Shown here: positions 9,021-18,086 of the stretch, piece by piece
Layout: every line of letters begins with the position of its first letter
Position numbering within the stretch: position 1 is the first letter of the stretch
Assembly: GCF_000372725.1 (NCBI RefSeq)
Contig: NW_005196021.1
Location: 1-24,194 of the forward strand
Reading direction: 5' to 3'
DNA: 24,194 bases
Source of the DNA: Emiliania huxleyi CCMP1516
Taxonomy: Eukaryota; Haptophyta; Isochrysidales; Noelaerhabdaceae
Position numbers and translations under genes: made by a program
The notes under the pieces: model-generated
Told to the model about the DNA's origin: nothing
The model's database searches: none
What the model saw: the letters and a program-made list of their open reading frames with translations, nothing else

Positions 9021-9322
9021 GCGACACCCCTGTGAAGACGCCGTTCTTGGGATTTTCTACTGCGAAATTGACCGCGGCAAGTGTATTCTTTTTTTGACGG
9101 GCCTCATGACACATGAGTTGTTGTAGAGTGTCCTGACCGGCCCCTCTGCCTGCCCCTACCTACGTCATACCTACCTACCTACCGGTACGCCTACACGGGC
9201 TCACCTACAGCTATAGAGAGAGAAGTATTCGACACCCTCGAAGACCATCTCGGCTACGGTTCCGACTCCGGCTCCGGCTGGTAGTCGACAAGCTGCCGAG
9301 CGCAAATCACTCTGTGCGACAC
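9021..9322. other. 5' flank of transporter gene
   Basis: Upstream of the minus-strand transporter start, so its promoter should be here. It contains a run of TACC/CTAC units at about 9155-9195. No gene seen. Confidence 0.4.
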
Positions 9323-9514
9323 ATTTCTTGTTGGCTTCTAAAAATCTCTCTCTCTCTCTCAGCTATACCCTCAAAAGGTAAGGGAAAGCAAACTAAAAAA
9401 GAAATAACTGGGTGGGGTACTAAACCAACTAAAGTGATGGTTGACTCTCCTGCAACCACACTCCACACAGTCCTTCCTGAGAGAGAGAGAGATTTTAGGA
9501 AACCAACAAGAAAT
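9323..9514. mobile_element. MITE-like element, ~38-bp TIRs with GA/CT tract
   Basis: Left end 9323-9362 starts ATTTCTTGTTGGCTTCTAAA and runs into a CT repeat ending in CAG. Right end 9477-9514 is its reverse complement, CTGAGAGAGA... then ATTTTAGGAAACCAACAAGA ending in AAT. Only about three positions differ. The ~115-bp interior is AT-rich and non-coding. Both flanks carry CAC (9320-9322 and 9515-9517), a possible 3-bp target duplication. No transposase is nearby, so it is non-autonomous. Confidence 0.75.
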
Positions 9515-10371
9515 CACGACTCTCACTACTCACAGTGATTTGGGCATTCCTTCCATTCCTTCCTGTGACATGGGAGCTTGGCAGGCCACTCTCACAAGCC
9601 CTACAAAGATTACACGCATCAGATCACCCGCTTGGGTTAAATAAAACGCGGTCAAACTCTGAGACGAGATGGGATTTAGGGACATGTACATGTGTCCCCG
9701 CCCTGCACGATCTTGGTGTGAGGGATCTTCAATCCGTCCCCTCACCCCTCATCAAACAACCCGACACAGAAGAGCGGCAAGAGATGGGGCTGCGGCTACG
9801 GCTGCGGCTACGAGAGGGGCCAGGGTCGCGGGAGAGTCGCTGCGCCGCGTGGACGCGCCTACACCCCGCTCTTGCTCCGCTCGCCACCTCTCGCAAAGGT
9901 CCAAAGTCATAGCCACCACCTCCTCCGGCAAAAGTCCTTGTTCGCCGTATCGGGGGAGGGTTGACATCGTGATTTCCGCGGACATTTTCTTTTTTCTCTG
10001 CGGTGAAAATCGTCCAGCCTGAAGAGAGGGAAAACCCCGACGGGAGGGCCAGACCTACCCTACACACGTTACCCCGGGCCCGGCATTTGAGGCCCGGCCC
10101 GAAGCAAGGGAAAAGAATACAGTAGTGCTCAGAAGGTCAGTAGACAGTACGGCTTTACTACTGTGTACTGACACTGACGGTACACACACTTTTTATTTGC
10201 TGATGCCGGCGCGCGGTGGTGGCCCGCGCTGTGAGTCGGTGACCTGTGTGTGAGAGAGGTACTACACCACGCAGGTAGGTGAGGTAGGCTCAGGTATCGT
10301 CAAGCAGTCTTCTTCTGAACAAAAAATCAACACCCTGAACCCCGTGCCCATGCGCCATTGCGCCCCATGCC
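9515..10371. other. Intergenic region, no supported gene
   Basis: Contains a CGGCTA hexamer run near 9790-9812, a CCCGGGCCCGG palindrome near 10070-10100, and short direct and inverted copies of CAGTA near 10118-10190. Open frames here are short and compositionally driven. Confidence 0.4.
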
Positions 10372-10998
10372 TCAAGTCACTCCAAGCAGCAGCAGCACCC
10401 TCCACAGCTGCGGAATGGCTAGCGCCGCGATCGCGCAGGCCCACGCTGCGCATACCCTGCGGTCAAACTGGTAGACCTCCACGAGATGCAGCCGCCCCTC
10501 GCCGCCGGAGGCGGAGCGGTAATGGTGCATGGCTACCCACAGGCCGATGAGGCGGAAACGGAATTCGAAACGGCGGGCCAGCGTGACGCGGGACGCGCCG
10601 GTCCGAGCGCGGAGGCACTCGACCACATTCCGATGCACCGCGAGCGGCGTTGGAAGAAGCGGCTTCTCGTCGTCCTCTCCCGCCGCGTCGAGCGTCCTGG
10701 TCTGGCGGAGGAGCGTGCACAGCCCGGTGAGGCTCCACAGCACCAGCGCGTAGTACTTGAGGAGCGTCAGGGTCCGCACCTCAAAGGGAAGGCTGACGTT
10801 CTGCGCGGCGTCCTCGGCCTGAAAGGCTGCGGGGTCGTATGTTGATGGCATGAAGAGAATCACGCCGTCGAAGCTTTTGACGCAGCGCCGCGCCGCCGCC
10901 GGGCCAACGAGCATGCCGTGGAAGCGCCAGTAGTCGAGCATCTGCTGCGAGGACTCCGACGCTGCGGCGAGCGGGATGAGACGCACCAGCATGTGCAC
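10372..10998 (-). CDS. Uncharacterised membrane protein
   Basis: An uninterrupted 208-aa frame starting MHMLVRLIPLAAASE. Family not recognised. Two hydrophobic stretches stand out: about residues 78-97 (TLLKYYALVLWSLTGLCTLL) and the C-terminal segment about 182-207 (VCAAWACAIAALAIPQLWRV then LLLLGVT). Between them is a charged region with EDDEKPLL and an Arg-rich stretch (ARRFEFRFRL). An aromatic-rich segment (MLDYWRFHG) lies near residue 21. Balanced composition and lack of low complexity favour a real gene. No introns were needed; the start could be either Met1 or Met3. Confidence 0.55.
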   Translation of the reverse strand: MHMLVRLIPLAAASESSQQMLDYWRFHGMLVGPAAARRCVKSFDGVILFMPSTYDPAAFQAEDAAQNVSLPFEVRTLTLLKYYALVLWSLTGLCTLLRQTRTLDAAGEDDEKPLLPTPLAVHRNVVECLRARTGASRVTLARRFEFRFRLIGLWVAMHHYRSASGGEGRLHLVEVYQFDRRVCAAWACAIAALAIPQLWRVLLLLGVT

Positions 10999-11125
10999 AC
11001 AGTCGGCCTTGCTATGTTTGGTCGTTTGCCGCGCACGCGCTTGCCGACTCGGCGTGCCGCCTTTGATTTCTCACCCCTGCGGGTTCATTTCTTTCTTGTT
11101 GGTTGTCTTCATTTGAGACTCGCCT

Positions 11126-12262
11126 TGCAGATCACCCGGCGTTTTCCAGATCACCCGGCGTGAGCGGTTTCAGATCACCAGGTGCGGCAAAATGTCGTTT
11201 CCAGATTAGATACCCACCCAACACGGCGAAATGTCGTTTCCAGGTTACCCGGGAGCGGATTAGGCTGTACGAGGTTTTCCTCTCGCACCCCGTCTGTTTT
11301 CCTTTCACCGCCTGGGTATTTTGTCGATTCCTCAATTTTGCCTCAGATTTTGCCCCAGACCAGCTCTCAGACTCAGGGAAACTCGCGAGTTTCCGGAATG
11401 GAGCACCAAACACCCTCTGTTTTCCCTGGAAATTTCCGGCAACGCAAAGTGCTGGGGACCCTCTGTTTTCCTTTTTGTTTTCCGGAAAACCTCGTACAGG
11501 CCAAGGAGCGGAATTTCTTTTTCCAGATCACCCGGTAGTGGGATGCGCCGGGTAATCTGAAAGAGTTGTACGGATTCACGACTGCGTCATTCAAGCAAAC
11601 GAGGCCGGGGATTCCGAGTGGGAGCTCTCCTTAGGACACGTGCCGCAGGTGCTCGCTCTCTGTCTGGACGATGTTCACGCTGAGTCCGGCCTTTGCGCCT
11701 GGCTAGGCAGCCGTCCGTGTCCGGGTAAGCTGAAACGAGAAATTTTGCCCGAGCGGGTAATCTGAAAGAGAAAATCGGGTCACTCCTCATCGCAAACCCT
11801 GTCAGCAGTCCTCCTCCGGGAATGTACGTAAGAGCCACATACATTGAAAAGTATGTTAGCCGCCGGGTGATCTGGACGAGAAATTTGGCCGACCGGGTAA
11901 TCTGCCCTGAGAAATTTTAGCGACCGGGTAAGCTGAAACGCGAATTGTGGGAGACTGGGTAAACTGTAACTGATTTGTCAGTTTTTTGATGAAATTACTG
12001 CTGAGCAGGAAAATCGTTGCCGGATAATCTGGACGAGAAACTTGGTCGACCGGGTAATCTGCCCTGAGAAATTTTAGCGACCGGGTAAGCTGAAACATGA
12101 ATTGTGGGAGACTGGGTAAACTGGTTTTGTTGTTAAACTGGTTTCACGGAAATCAAACAAACTGGTATTGCTAAAAATCTCTCTCGGAAATCGCGCTAAG
12201 CAGGAAAATATCGTTGGCCGGGTAATCTGCGAGGCGAATCTCAAAAACCGGGTAATCTGAAA
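11126..12262. repeat. Cluster of ~19 CCGGGTAATCTG motifs, two-armed
   Basis: At 11130-11250 and 11520-11535 the motif reads CAGATCACCCGG or CAGGTTACCCGG (reverse orientation, about 6 copies). From 11549 to 12262 it reads CCGGGTAATCTGAAA or CCGGGTAAGCTGAAAC (forward, about 13 copies). Spacing is often 28-34 bp. Blocks 11863-11965 and 12018-12122 are near-identical copies of one another. AAATGTCGTTTCCAG also repeats at about 11187 and 11228. The sequence is AT-richer than the flanking genes and lacks a supported coding frame. Confidence 0.75.
11781..11843 (-). repeat. Dispersed copy of the 4186-4380 element end
   Basis: CTCCTCATCGCAAACCCTGT followed by CAGCAGTCCTCC, then GGGAATGTACGTAAGAGC, is the reverse complement of the left end and its outer flank at about 4160-4217. 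Similarity extends over about 60 bp, so this is a second copy of the same repeat family in opposite orientation, embedded in the CCGGGTAATCTG cluster. Confidence 0.7.
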
Positions 12263-12558
12263 TTTATTCTTCATAAAATGGGAGGGTCGGCCCACGGGGG
12301 GACTTGGTGAACTGAAGCGGCCCCACGATTTTAGAGAGAGAGTTTGTCGATTTTATGAGTGGGGGAGTGATTTCTTTTGGGGGCAACTCTCGGTCACAAA
12401 AAGAATTTTCATATCCGTCCTCACCCCAGCAAATTGTATTTTGTTCTGGCAGGCTCCAGGGTTCCAACTAATGTTGCTACCATACCCCGCAAAAAGTCCA
12501 CCCCTCTCCTCGGCGTTCACCGGCGCAGTCTCATCAACAGCCTCAATCCAACCAAGTC

Positions 12559-13158
12559 ATGGGCTTCGCGAGCATCTACACCAAGGCGACGTCCGTCATC
12601 TTCGGCATCTACGCCCTGCAGATGATATTGATTCCAGCAAACATGGTGAGTCTCCTCGATCGGCCCTCCCGCACCGCCACAGACTCCTCGATCGGCCCTC
12701 CCTCACCACAGACTCCTCGACCGGCCCTCCCGCACCACAGACTCCTCGCTCGGCCCTCCCTCACGCCGCACCACCCACAGAGGCGTTACGCACACACATC
12801 TGAACGATGACCAGAACCGCGCGGCAGAGCCGGCCGACTCCCGCTCCAGGTGACCGACCACTGGGATATGCCGTCGACGCCCGGGATGGAGTTCTGGATC
12901 CGCGGCCACGGCGTGTCTCTGCTGGTGCTGTGCTACCTGTCGATGCACGTGCCTACCGCGGTCGCGGCCAAGGCGGCCTTTGTCCTCTCTCTCGGCATCG
13001 CCATCGTGTACCCGTTCAACGCCAAGTTCGGCTACCTCACGCCGGGGCTGCCCCTCAAGTACCCCATGCACTACGTGCCCGAGGGCCTCATGCTAGGCCT
13101 CACCGGCGCCGGCCTCGCCGCCGTCATGGAGTCGCCGGGCGGAGTGAAGACGGCCTGA
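12559..13158 (+). CDS. Small four-helix-like membrane protein, unknown function
   Basis: Exons 12559-12645 and 12850-13158 give 131 aa. The intron is 204 bp with a consensus GTGAGT donor and CAG acceptor and no phase shift. The protein begins MGFASIYTKATSVIFGIYAL with helix 1 (ATSVIFGIYALQMILIPANM), then VTDHWDMPSTPGMEFWIRG, helix 2 (GVSLLVLCYLSMHVPTAV), helix 3 (AAFVLSLGIAIVYPFN), and a last helix (GLMLGLTGAGLAAVM). The WDMPSTPGMEFWIRGHG loop looks conserved in similar small proteins I recall from diatoms and haptophytes, but I know no function. The intron contains a four-copy minisatellite. Confidence 0.7.
12650..12780 (+). repeat. ~30-bp minisatellite inside the intron
   Basis: A unit containing CTCCTCGATCGGCCCTCCC and CACAGA recurs four times with small indels inside the intron of the membrane-protein gene. 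Confidence 0.85.
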
Positions 13159-13634
13159 AAAAGAGGCCGGGATTCAACGCCGATCGAGAGGACTTGCAGC
13201 AGAAAGAACGGCCGTCCGGTGTGGCCCACCTTGGCTCTTTAGACTTAGCACGGGCGTGTTCTTCTACGGGCGTGTTCTTCCAATCCCGCTAGGGTGGGCG
13301 TGCTTTCACAGCCTTTCGACACAGCCTGGACACAGCCTTGCCCTTGGAGTGGAGTGCAGTCAGTAACCCCAGGGCCGGGGAGCTAAGTCCTAAGATGACC
13401 TAAGAAGCACACGCACCCAGAGGACGATTGGCATCGGGCTACGGGCAAGAGAGCCCTGACCCCTGGGGAGGGTGCGCGGTCGCAGGGCCAAGGGCTGCTA
13501 AATTCTTTTGGAAATTGTTCGTAAAAACTCTGTTTTGCAGCGCGGGGGTAGAGGACAACCCGGCCGACCAGGCCGAACAACAACCAGAACAATAACAACC
13601 TCAGCTCTACTCGGCTGACGGCAGTATCGCGTAC
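13159..13634. other. 5' flank of the lectin gene
   Basis: Directly upstream of the first resolvable lectin exon. A strong acceptor-like stretch (CTCTGTTTTGCAG, ending near 13540) and another AG at about 13603 suggest that a 5' exon, possibly carrying the signal peptide, is spliced to the 13635 exon. I could not identify it. CGGGCGTGTTCTTC is duplicated at 13251-13282. Confidence 0.4.
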
Positions 13635-15774
13635 ATGACGACCTGGAATCTCATCCGGTCCGATCAGCTCTGCACGGCCGGAGAAACACGGCTTGGCTAC
13701 TGCTGGACCGAGGGAGCGGATTGCTGCGGCCGGCTGTGCCGCGAGAAGGCAAGCTGCTCGTACTTCTTGTGGGACAGCACAACGTTCGAGTGCTGGCAGT
13801 CGCACGCCGGTAGCAGAGACTGCGACAGCGGCTGGATCGAGGCGCGTGGCGTCTCGTTCTATGCGCTTGAGGGCGACCGCACGCCGTTCACGTGGAGCCT
13901 GGTGCACAAGCATGCCGAGTGCGCCTCGCCCGAAATGGCGCTGGGCGACGGCCTCGCCTCGACCGTGGGCGAGTGCGCCTTCCGCTGCGACGCCCTGCCC
14001 GGCTGCGACTTCTTTCTTTACGACGAGCGAGGTGCACGCTGCCCCTCCCATTGCCGCGCCTCCACCACGCACCACACACCCATCCACCACACACCCATCA
14101 CAGGTGGCGGCTGCTTTGAGGAGTACACCTCTTCGGCGGACTGCCCCGAGGGTCTGCAGACGTGGCGGCGGTGCGACCGGGAGATGCAGCGGCGAAACAC
14201 CCGTCGGCCACGACCAGACACCGGATTTCCAGCGGCAGAGAGACGGTCGCACTGAGCGAGACACAGACAACGACGACACAAGTGGGCGCTGCCACAGGTA
14301 CGACTTTTACGCGCTGTTGCGAGGCTCCGCCGCGCCCATCCCCCTGGCCGAGCGCTGGTCCTGCGTCGGTCCGGCGCCCTTCCCTGGCGAGGCGGCGTCC
14401 TCCGCCCCGCGCCGCACCTCGACCTGCTTCGAGTACCACGCGGCTCCGAAGCGGTCGTGGGTCGGGTCGGAGGCCGCCTGCCTCTCCCGCGGGATGCACC
14501 TCGCCTCCCTAATTAACTACTAATTGACTACTAATTGACTGCTAATTAGGCCGCCTGCCTCTCCCGCGGGATGCACCTCGCCTCCGTCCACTCCGCCGCC
14601 GAGAACGAGGTCGCGCTCTCGCTCTGTGCAGAGGAATGCTGGATCGGCTTCACCGACCGGCAGAGCGAGGGCGAGTGGCGCTGGACCGACGGGTCCAGGG
14701 ACGGAGGGCCGCACCCGTGGAGCCCGGGAGAGCCAAATGGGCAGCTGCACGAGACCACCGATGGCGCGTACATCTACCCGCTCCGTGCGGGGCTCGACTC
14801 GCCAGGCTCCCGGGATGACGTTGATCTCGGGCCGTCCCGGCCCATCCCGGCCCATCCCGGCCCATCTCGGGTGGTCTTGACTCGCCAGGCTCGTGGGACG
14901 ACGACTTTGTCAACGTGTCGACGGCAGGCATGGCGGCCGAGATTAGCCGAGATCAGCTGAGATCAGCCGGGACTAGCCGAGACGAGCCGAGATCAGCCGA
15001 GATCAGCCGAGATCAGCCGAGATCCCCAACGTGTCGAGTCGACGGCAGGTCCAGCGGCCGGCCACGTCGTCGAGCGCGCCTTCCTCTGCCGGCACGACTT
15101 CCGCGCCGCGCCGCTCCGCCGCACCTCTACACTACTGCCCCTCTCCACGGCTAACACTGCTACGCTGCTCCCACTGCTGCACTACACGGCTCACACTGCC
15201 CCTCTCACTGCCCCTCTCCCCTGCCTCACGGCCGCCGCGCATCTACAGGCGCGACTTCCGCGCCGCGCCGCGCCCTCCGCCGCGGCCACCTCGCTTGGCC
15301 CAGGGCCCCTCCCCCCTCACAGCTTTCTATTGAGTGGCAGCTCTCTTGTCTTAGGCCGCTGCGGCCTGGCCCTGGGGCCGCCGCTTCCTTTGCGCTGCTC
15401 GTCTCTGGCGGCGTGCTCGCCCTCGCGCTACGGAGGCGCCTCATCTCGGCTGAACCTCGGCTGAACCTCGGCCAAGCTCGGCCGCTCTCGGATCCTCTCG
15501 GTTCCTCTCGGCTGATCAGCTGCTCTCGGCCGCTCTCGGCTGATCTCGGCTGATCTCGTCTAATCTCGCCCTCGCGCCGCGGAGGTGCCTCCCGTCCGCA
15601 GACGGCGTCCCGCTGCTCTCGCTGCGCCACGCGGCGCGAAAGGTCTCCGCGCGCAGCCTCGCCTCGGGAGACATCGCCCTCTCGTCCGAGAGCTTCGGCC
15701 GAGGCTCGGGGTTTGGCCCTTCGCGGGGCGTCGCGCCCGCCGACGAGAACGGCGACGCATCTTCTCTACTGTAG
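13635..15774 (+). CDS. C-type lectin type I membrane protein, 9 exons
   Basis: Exons 13635-14031, 14104-14170, 14298-14472, 14550-14805, 14889-14927, 15049-15091, 15249-15284, 15355-15435 and 15585-15774 join in frame to 427 aa. The N-terminal part has two Cys-rich PAN/apple-like stretches (CWTEGADCCGRLCREKASC; CAFRCDALPGCDFFLYDERG). A C-type lectin domain follows: CFEYH, AACLSRGMHLASVHSAAENE, WIGF, WRWTDGS, then W-SPGEPNGQL, SWDDDFVNV and the closing RAFLCR. A Pro/Arg stalk leads to one helix (AAASFALLVSGGVLALAL), stop-transfer RRR and a ~60-aa Ser-rich cytoplasmic tail ending SSLL. Known: such domains bind glycans or proteins outside the cell. No signal peptide is visible at the 13635 Met, so a 5' exon is probably missing. 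Six of eight introns start with GC, and most are flanked by exon duplications. Confidence 0.8.
14471..14585 (+). repeat. 38-bp perfect direct repeat forming an intron
   Basis: AGGCCGCCTGCCTCTCCCGC plus the next 18 bases occur identically at 14471-14508 and 14548-14585. Between them is an AT-rich 39-bp insert, CTAATTAACTAC...GCTAATT, whose ends (CTAATTA and TAATTAG, the latter using the AG of the second copy) are inverted repeats and which contains TACTAAT branch-point-like words. Without splicing, the frame stops in the insert; removing 14473-14549 (GC-AG) restores the lectin domain. Confidence 0.9.
14937..15025 (+). repeat. 10-bp tandem repeat in lectin intron 5
   Basis: Unit GCCGAGATCA repeats about nine times, with three perfect copies near 14989-15018. 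It is wholly inside intron 14928-15048. Confidence 0.9.
15440..15570 (+). repeat. CTCGGCTGATC-type repeats in lectin intron 8
   Basis: Units of CTCGGCTGA(T/A)C and CTCTCGGC recur through intron 15436-15584. They are the reverse complement of the intron 5 unit, so the two introns could pair in the transcript. Confidence 0.85.
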
Positions 15775-16265
15775 CGCCGCCACTAGCGTAAGGTGTGGGC
15801 ATGTGTACACTCCTGCTGCGGAGCCCACACTCACTGTACAGTCACTGAGTGCGTCTGATCCACGGTGGGTGGATAGCAGCTGCGTCCGTTCTCGCCTTCC
15901 CCCGTCAGCGCACAGCGGCGCGGGCGGGCGGGCGGGCGCGCGGGGCGGCGGCTGCGGCGGCCTGGCGGGTCCGCGGCGGCGCGGTGCGGCGTGCCGTCGT
16001 CTCGACTCCCGCCATTCGCTCTCTCTTCGAGTTGTGTTTCTTTTTATTGCCTCTACAACTCCACGCAGAGCTCCGTCACGAGGCACCAAAGGCTCGCTAC
16101 ACGAACTCGAGGCAAAGCGGAACAACCTCAGACGAAGAGTGGACGACCCCCAGAACACAGTGAGACGCATCACAAGCTCATACTCGTCCTCGCAGATGCG
16201 CACAACCTCTCCTCTCCTCGCAATGGGCCTCGCTGAAGCCGCTGTCCAGCCGACAGGCCAGCCGT
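15775..16265. other. Convergent intergenic region
   Basis: Between the lectin (+) and phosphatase (-) 3' ends. It contains a GCGGGCGGGC run near 15918-15945. No gene signal was found. Confidence 0.45.
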
Positions 16266-18086
16266 CTACGCTGCGGGCGCGGGCATCTCCACTTCCACCT
16301 CCAGGTCATCGCCACTGCTGCCATTCTCCCAGTCGTCGTCGTCCGCGGGCTTGGCGGCGACGGAGAGCCGCCGCTTTGCAAAGTCCGAGGCGTCGCCTCC
16401 GCCTCCGCCGCCAGCGCCGGCGGTGGAGAGCCGCCCCTCGGCGATCTGCTCGAGGCCTGTCTCGCCCAGGTTGATATAGACACCGCCGTCGAGGTCGATG
16501 TGGCCGCTCAGACGGCCGCTGACTGAGCCAGACACGCCCACCTGGTCGCGGAAGGTGAGAGGTACGATGAGCTTCTGCGCACGCTCGCGTGGGGCATCTG
16601 GGACGATGGGAAGGAGCCCCCCCTCCAAAGTGCAGGGCCCGGCGATCCCCGCGGCATGCAAGGTGCAAGGCCCGGTGCGCGCGCGCGTGAGCAGACCTGG
16701 TCGAGCGTCTTTGGCGGTTCGTCCGCGTCGGGCTGGATGAAGGGGAGACGGACCTGCGTTGTGAGCGCGCGGGCTATGAATGCAGCGAGTGGGGCGAATG
16801 CAGGGGCTTAGCTGATTGCTGCTGAATACGGCTGCGTCCTGCCGGGTGTGTCCTTCTCGAGTGCTAGTCGGAATACAGAGGGGCCCGTGTTCCGCATCTA
16901 CGGGAGGCGGACGACGATCGCGGTGATGTCATCGCGGTAGTTGCCCTCTGCCTTCTTCCAGCGCTGCGCCGCAGCCTGCACCAGGCTCGCGCACGCCTTG
17001 CTCGCCGACGCCGACTCCTTCGCGACGATCTGGCACGCCTCCTTGGAGCTGATGAACTGCGGGGGCAAAAGGCAACGAGGCGGGCAACGAGGTGGGCGGT
17101 GAGGCGGCACGAGGCACGCACCGGGCGGGTGGTGGTGAGGCGTTGGTGGCAGTCGAGGTGGCGAGAGGGCGGCAGAGGACTAGCAAGGCTCTCGTCTAGC
17201 GAGCGGGTGTGGCGGCGGTGCGGCCCGTGTGGAAGCTTCTCGGAAGTGGCGCCTCCCACACGCCGTCCGACGCGCAGATGATGAAGCGGTCGCCGCGGTC
17301 GACGTCGATGTCGAACTTGCGGATCTGCGGGTCGGCGATGACGCCGTACTTCTTGCACTCCCCGTCCCCGATCGAGCGCGACATGGCCAGACCCACCCGC
17401 CCATCGCACCAGACGCGCGACGGACCGTTGCCGCGGCCGACCGAGACCTCGCCGCCCGCGGCGAGGATGCGCTCCTTCTCGCCTGGCGCGTCGGGCTTCA
17501 TGTCGACGGACAGGTCGCGCGCCTTGACGCTGCCGCGCTCGACGTAGCCCATCACGGCGCGCGAGTCGCCCGAGCACGCCACCCAGCAGGTGGAGCCCTG
17601 CACGTACACGATCGTCGACGTCGTGCCGCACATGTTGGCGAAGGATCCGCCGTCCTTCTTGAGCACCTTCTTGTCGACCTCGATCACGGTCTGGTGCAGC
17701 ACCGCCGGCGGGTCCGCGCGAAGCTCCGCCCCAACCTCTTGCAGCGCCGCCGGAATGGCCTTCACGCAGAACTCGCTCACCTTCTCGCCATTGCGCCCGT
17801 GTCCGTCAAAGACGCAGAAAAGGGCCTCGTTGTGCGAGCCGTTGTAGGGCCAGTGAGCGACGCCCCGGTCCTGGTTGATCTTGGCGTACGCCGCGCCGCC
17901 AGATCCCGGGCTCACGCCGTGGCGGGTCGCGTTGCCAAGCGACTCGGCCAGCGGACCCGACGCCTCGTCGTTGCCCCTGCGAGGAGAGAAGAGCTCGTTG
18001 GGCTCGTGCGCGATGGACTTGCGTCCTTCGGGAACCTGCGGGGTCGAGCCGGAGCCCTCCTTGGGCTTGCTGTCCGAAGCTCCCAT
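16266..18086 (-). CDS. PP2C-type Ser/Thr phosphatase, likely myristoylated
   Basis: Exons 18086-17253, 17056-16913, 16753-16697 and 16541-16266 (or 16574-16266) give ~436-447 aa. The PP2C core shows VFDGHGRNG, STCWVACSGDSRAVMGYV, LAMSRSIGDGE, KKYGVIADPQI, RFIICASDGVWEF and RDDITAIV, with the metal-binding Asp residues present. Known: PP2C enzymes are Mn/Mg-dependent and dephosphorylate Ser/Thr. The N-terminus MGASDSK fits N-myristoylation (Gly2, Ser6, Lys7), suggesting membrane attachment. After RDDITAIV the spliced frame continues VRLPFIQPDADEPPKTLDQ, VGVSGSVSGRLSGHIDLDGG, then a Gly-rich and an acidic tail (DDLEVEVEMPAPAA). If the 16754-16912 intron is retained, translation stops after VRLP (TAG at 16898-16900), giving a normal 330-aa PP2C. 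Donors are GC, GT and GT. The core is confident; the extension is inferred from in-frame joining. Confidence 0.85.

Noticed and set aside
13383..14279. 298-aa minus-strand frame opposite the lectin exons
   Set aside because: No domain features and antisense to a well-supported spliced gene.
14473..14549. In-frame stop in the lectin gene considered as a pseudogene lesion
   Set aside because: GC-AG splicing removes it exactly and restores the domain, and other introns in the gene have the same duplicated-edge form. An assembly artefact is not excluded.
14937..15025. Regular short repeats considered as a CRISPR-like array
   Set aside because: The 10-bp units are contiguous with no spacers and lie in a eukaryotic intron; this is a minisatellite.
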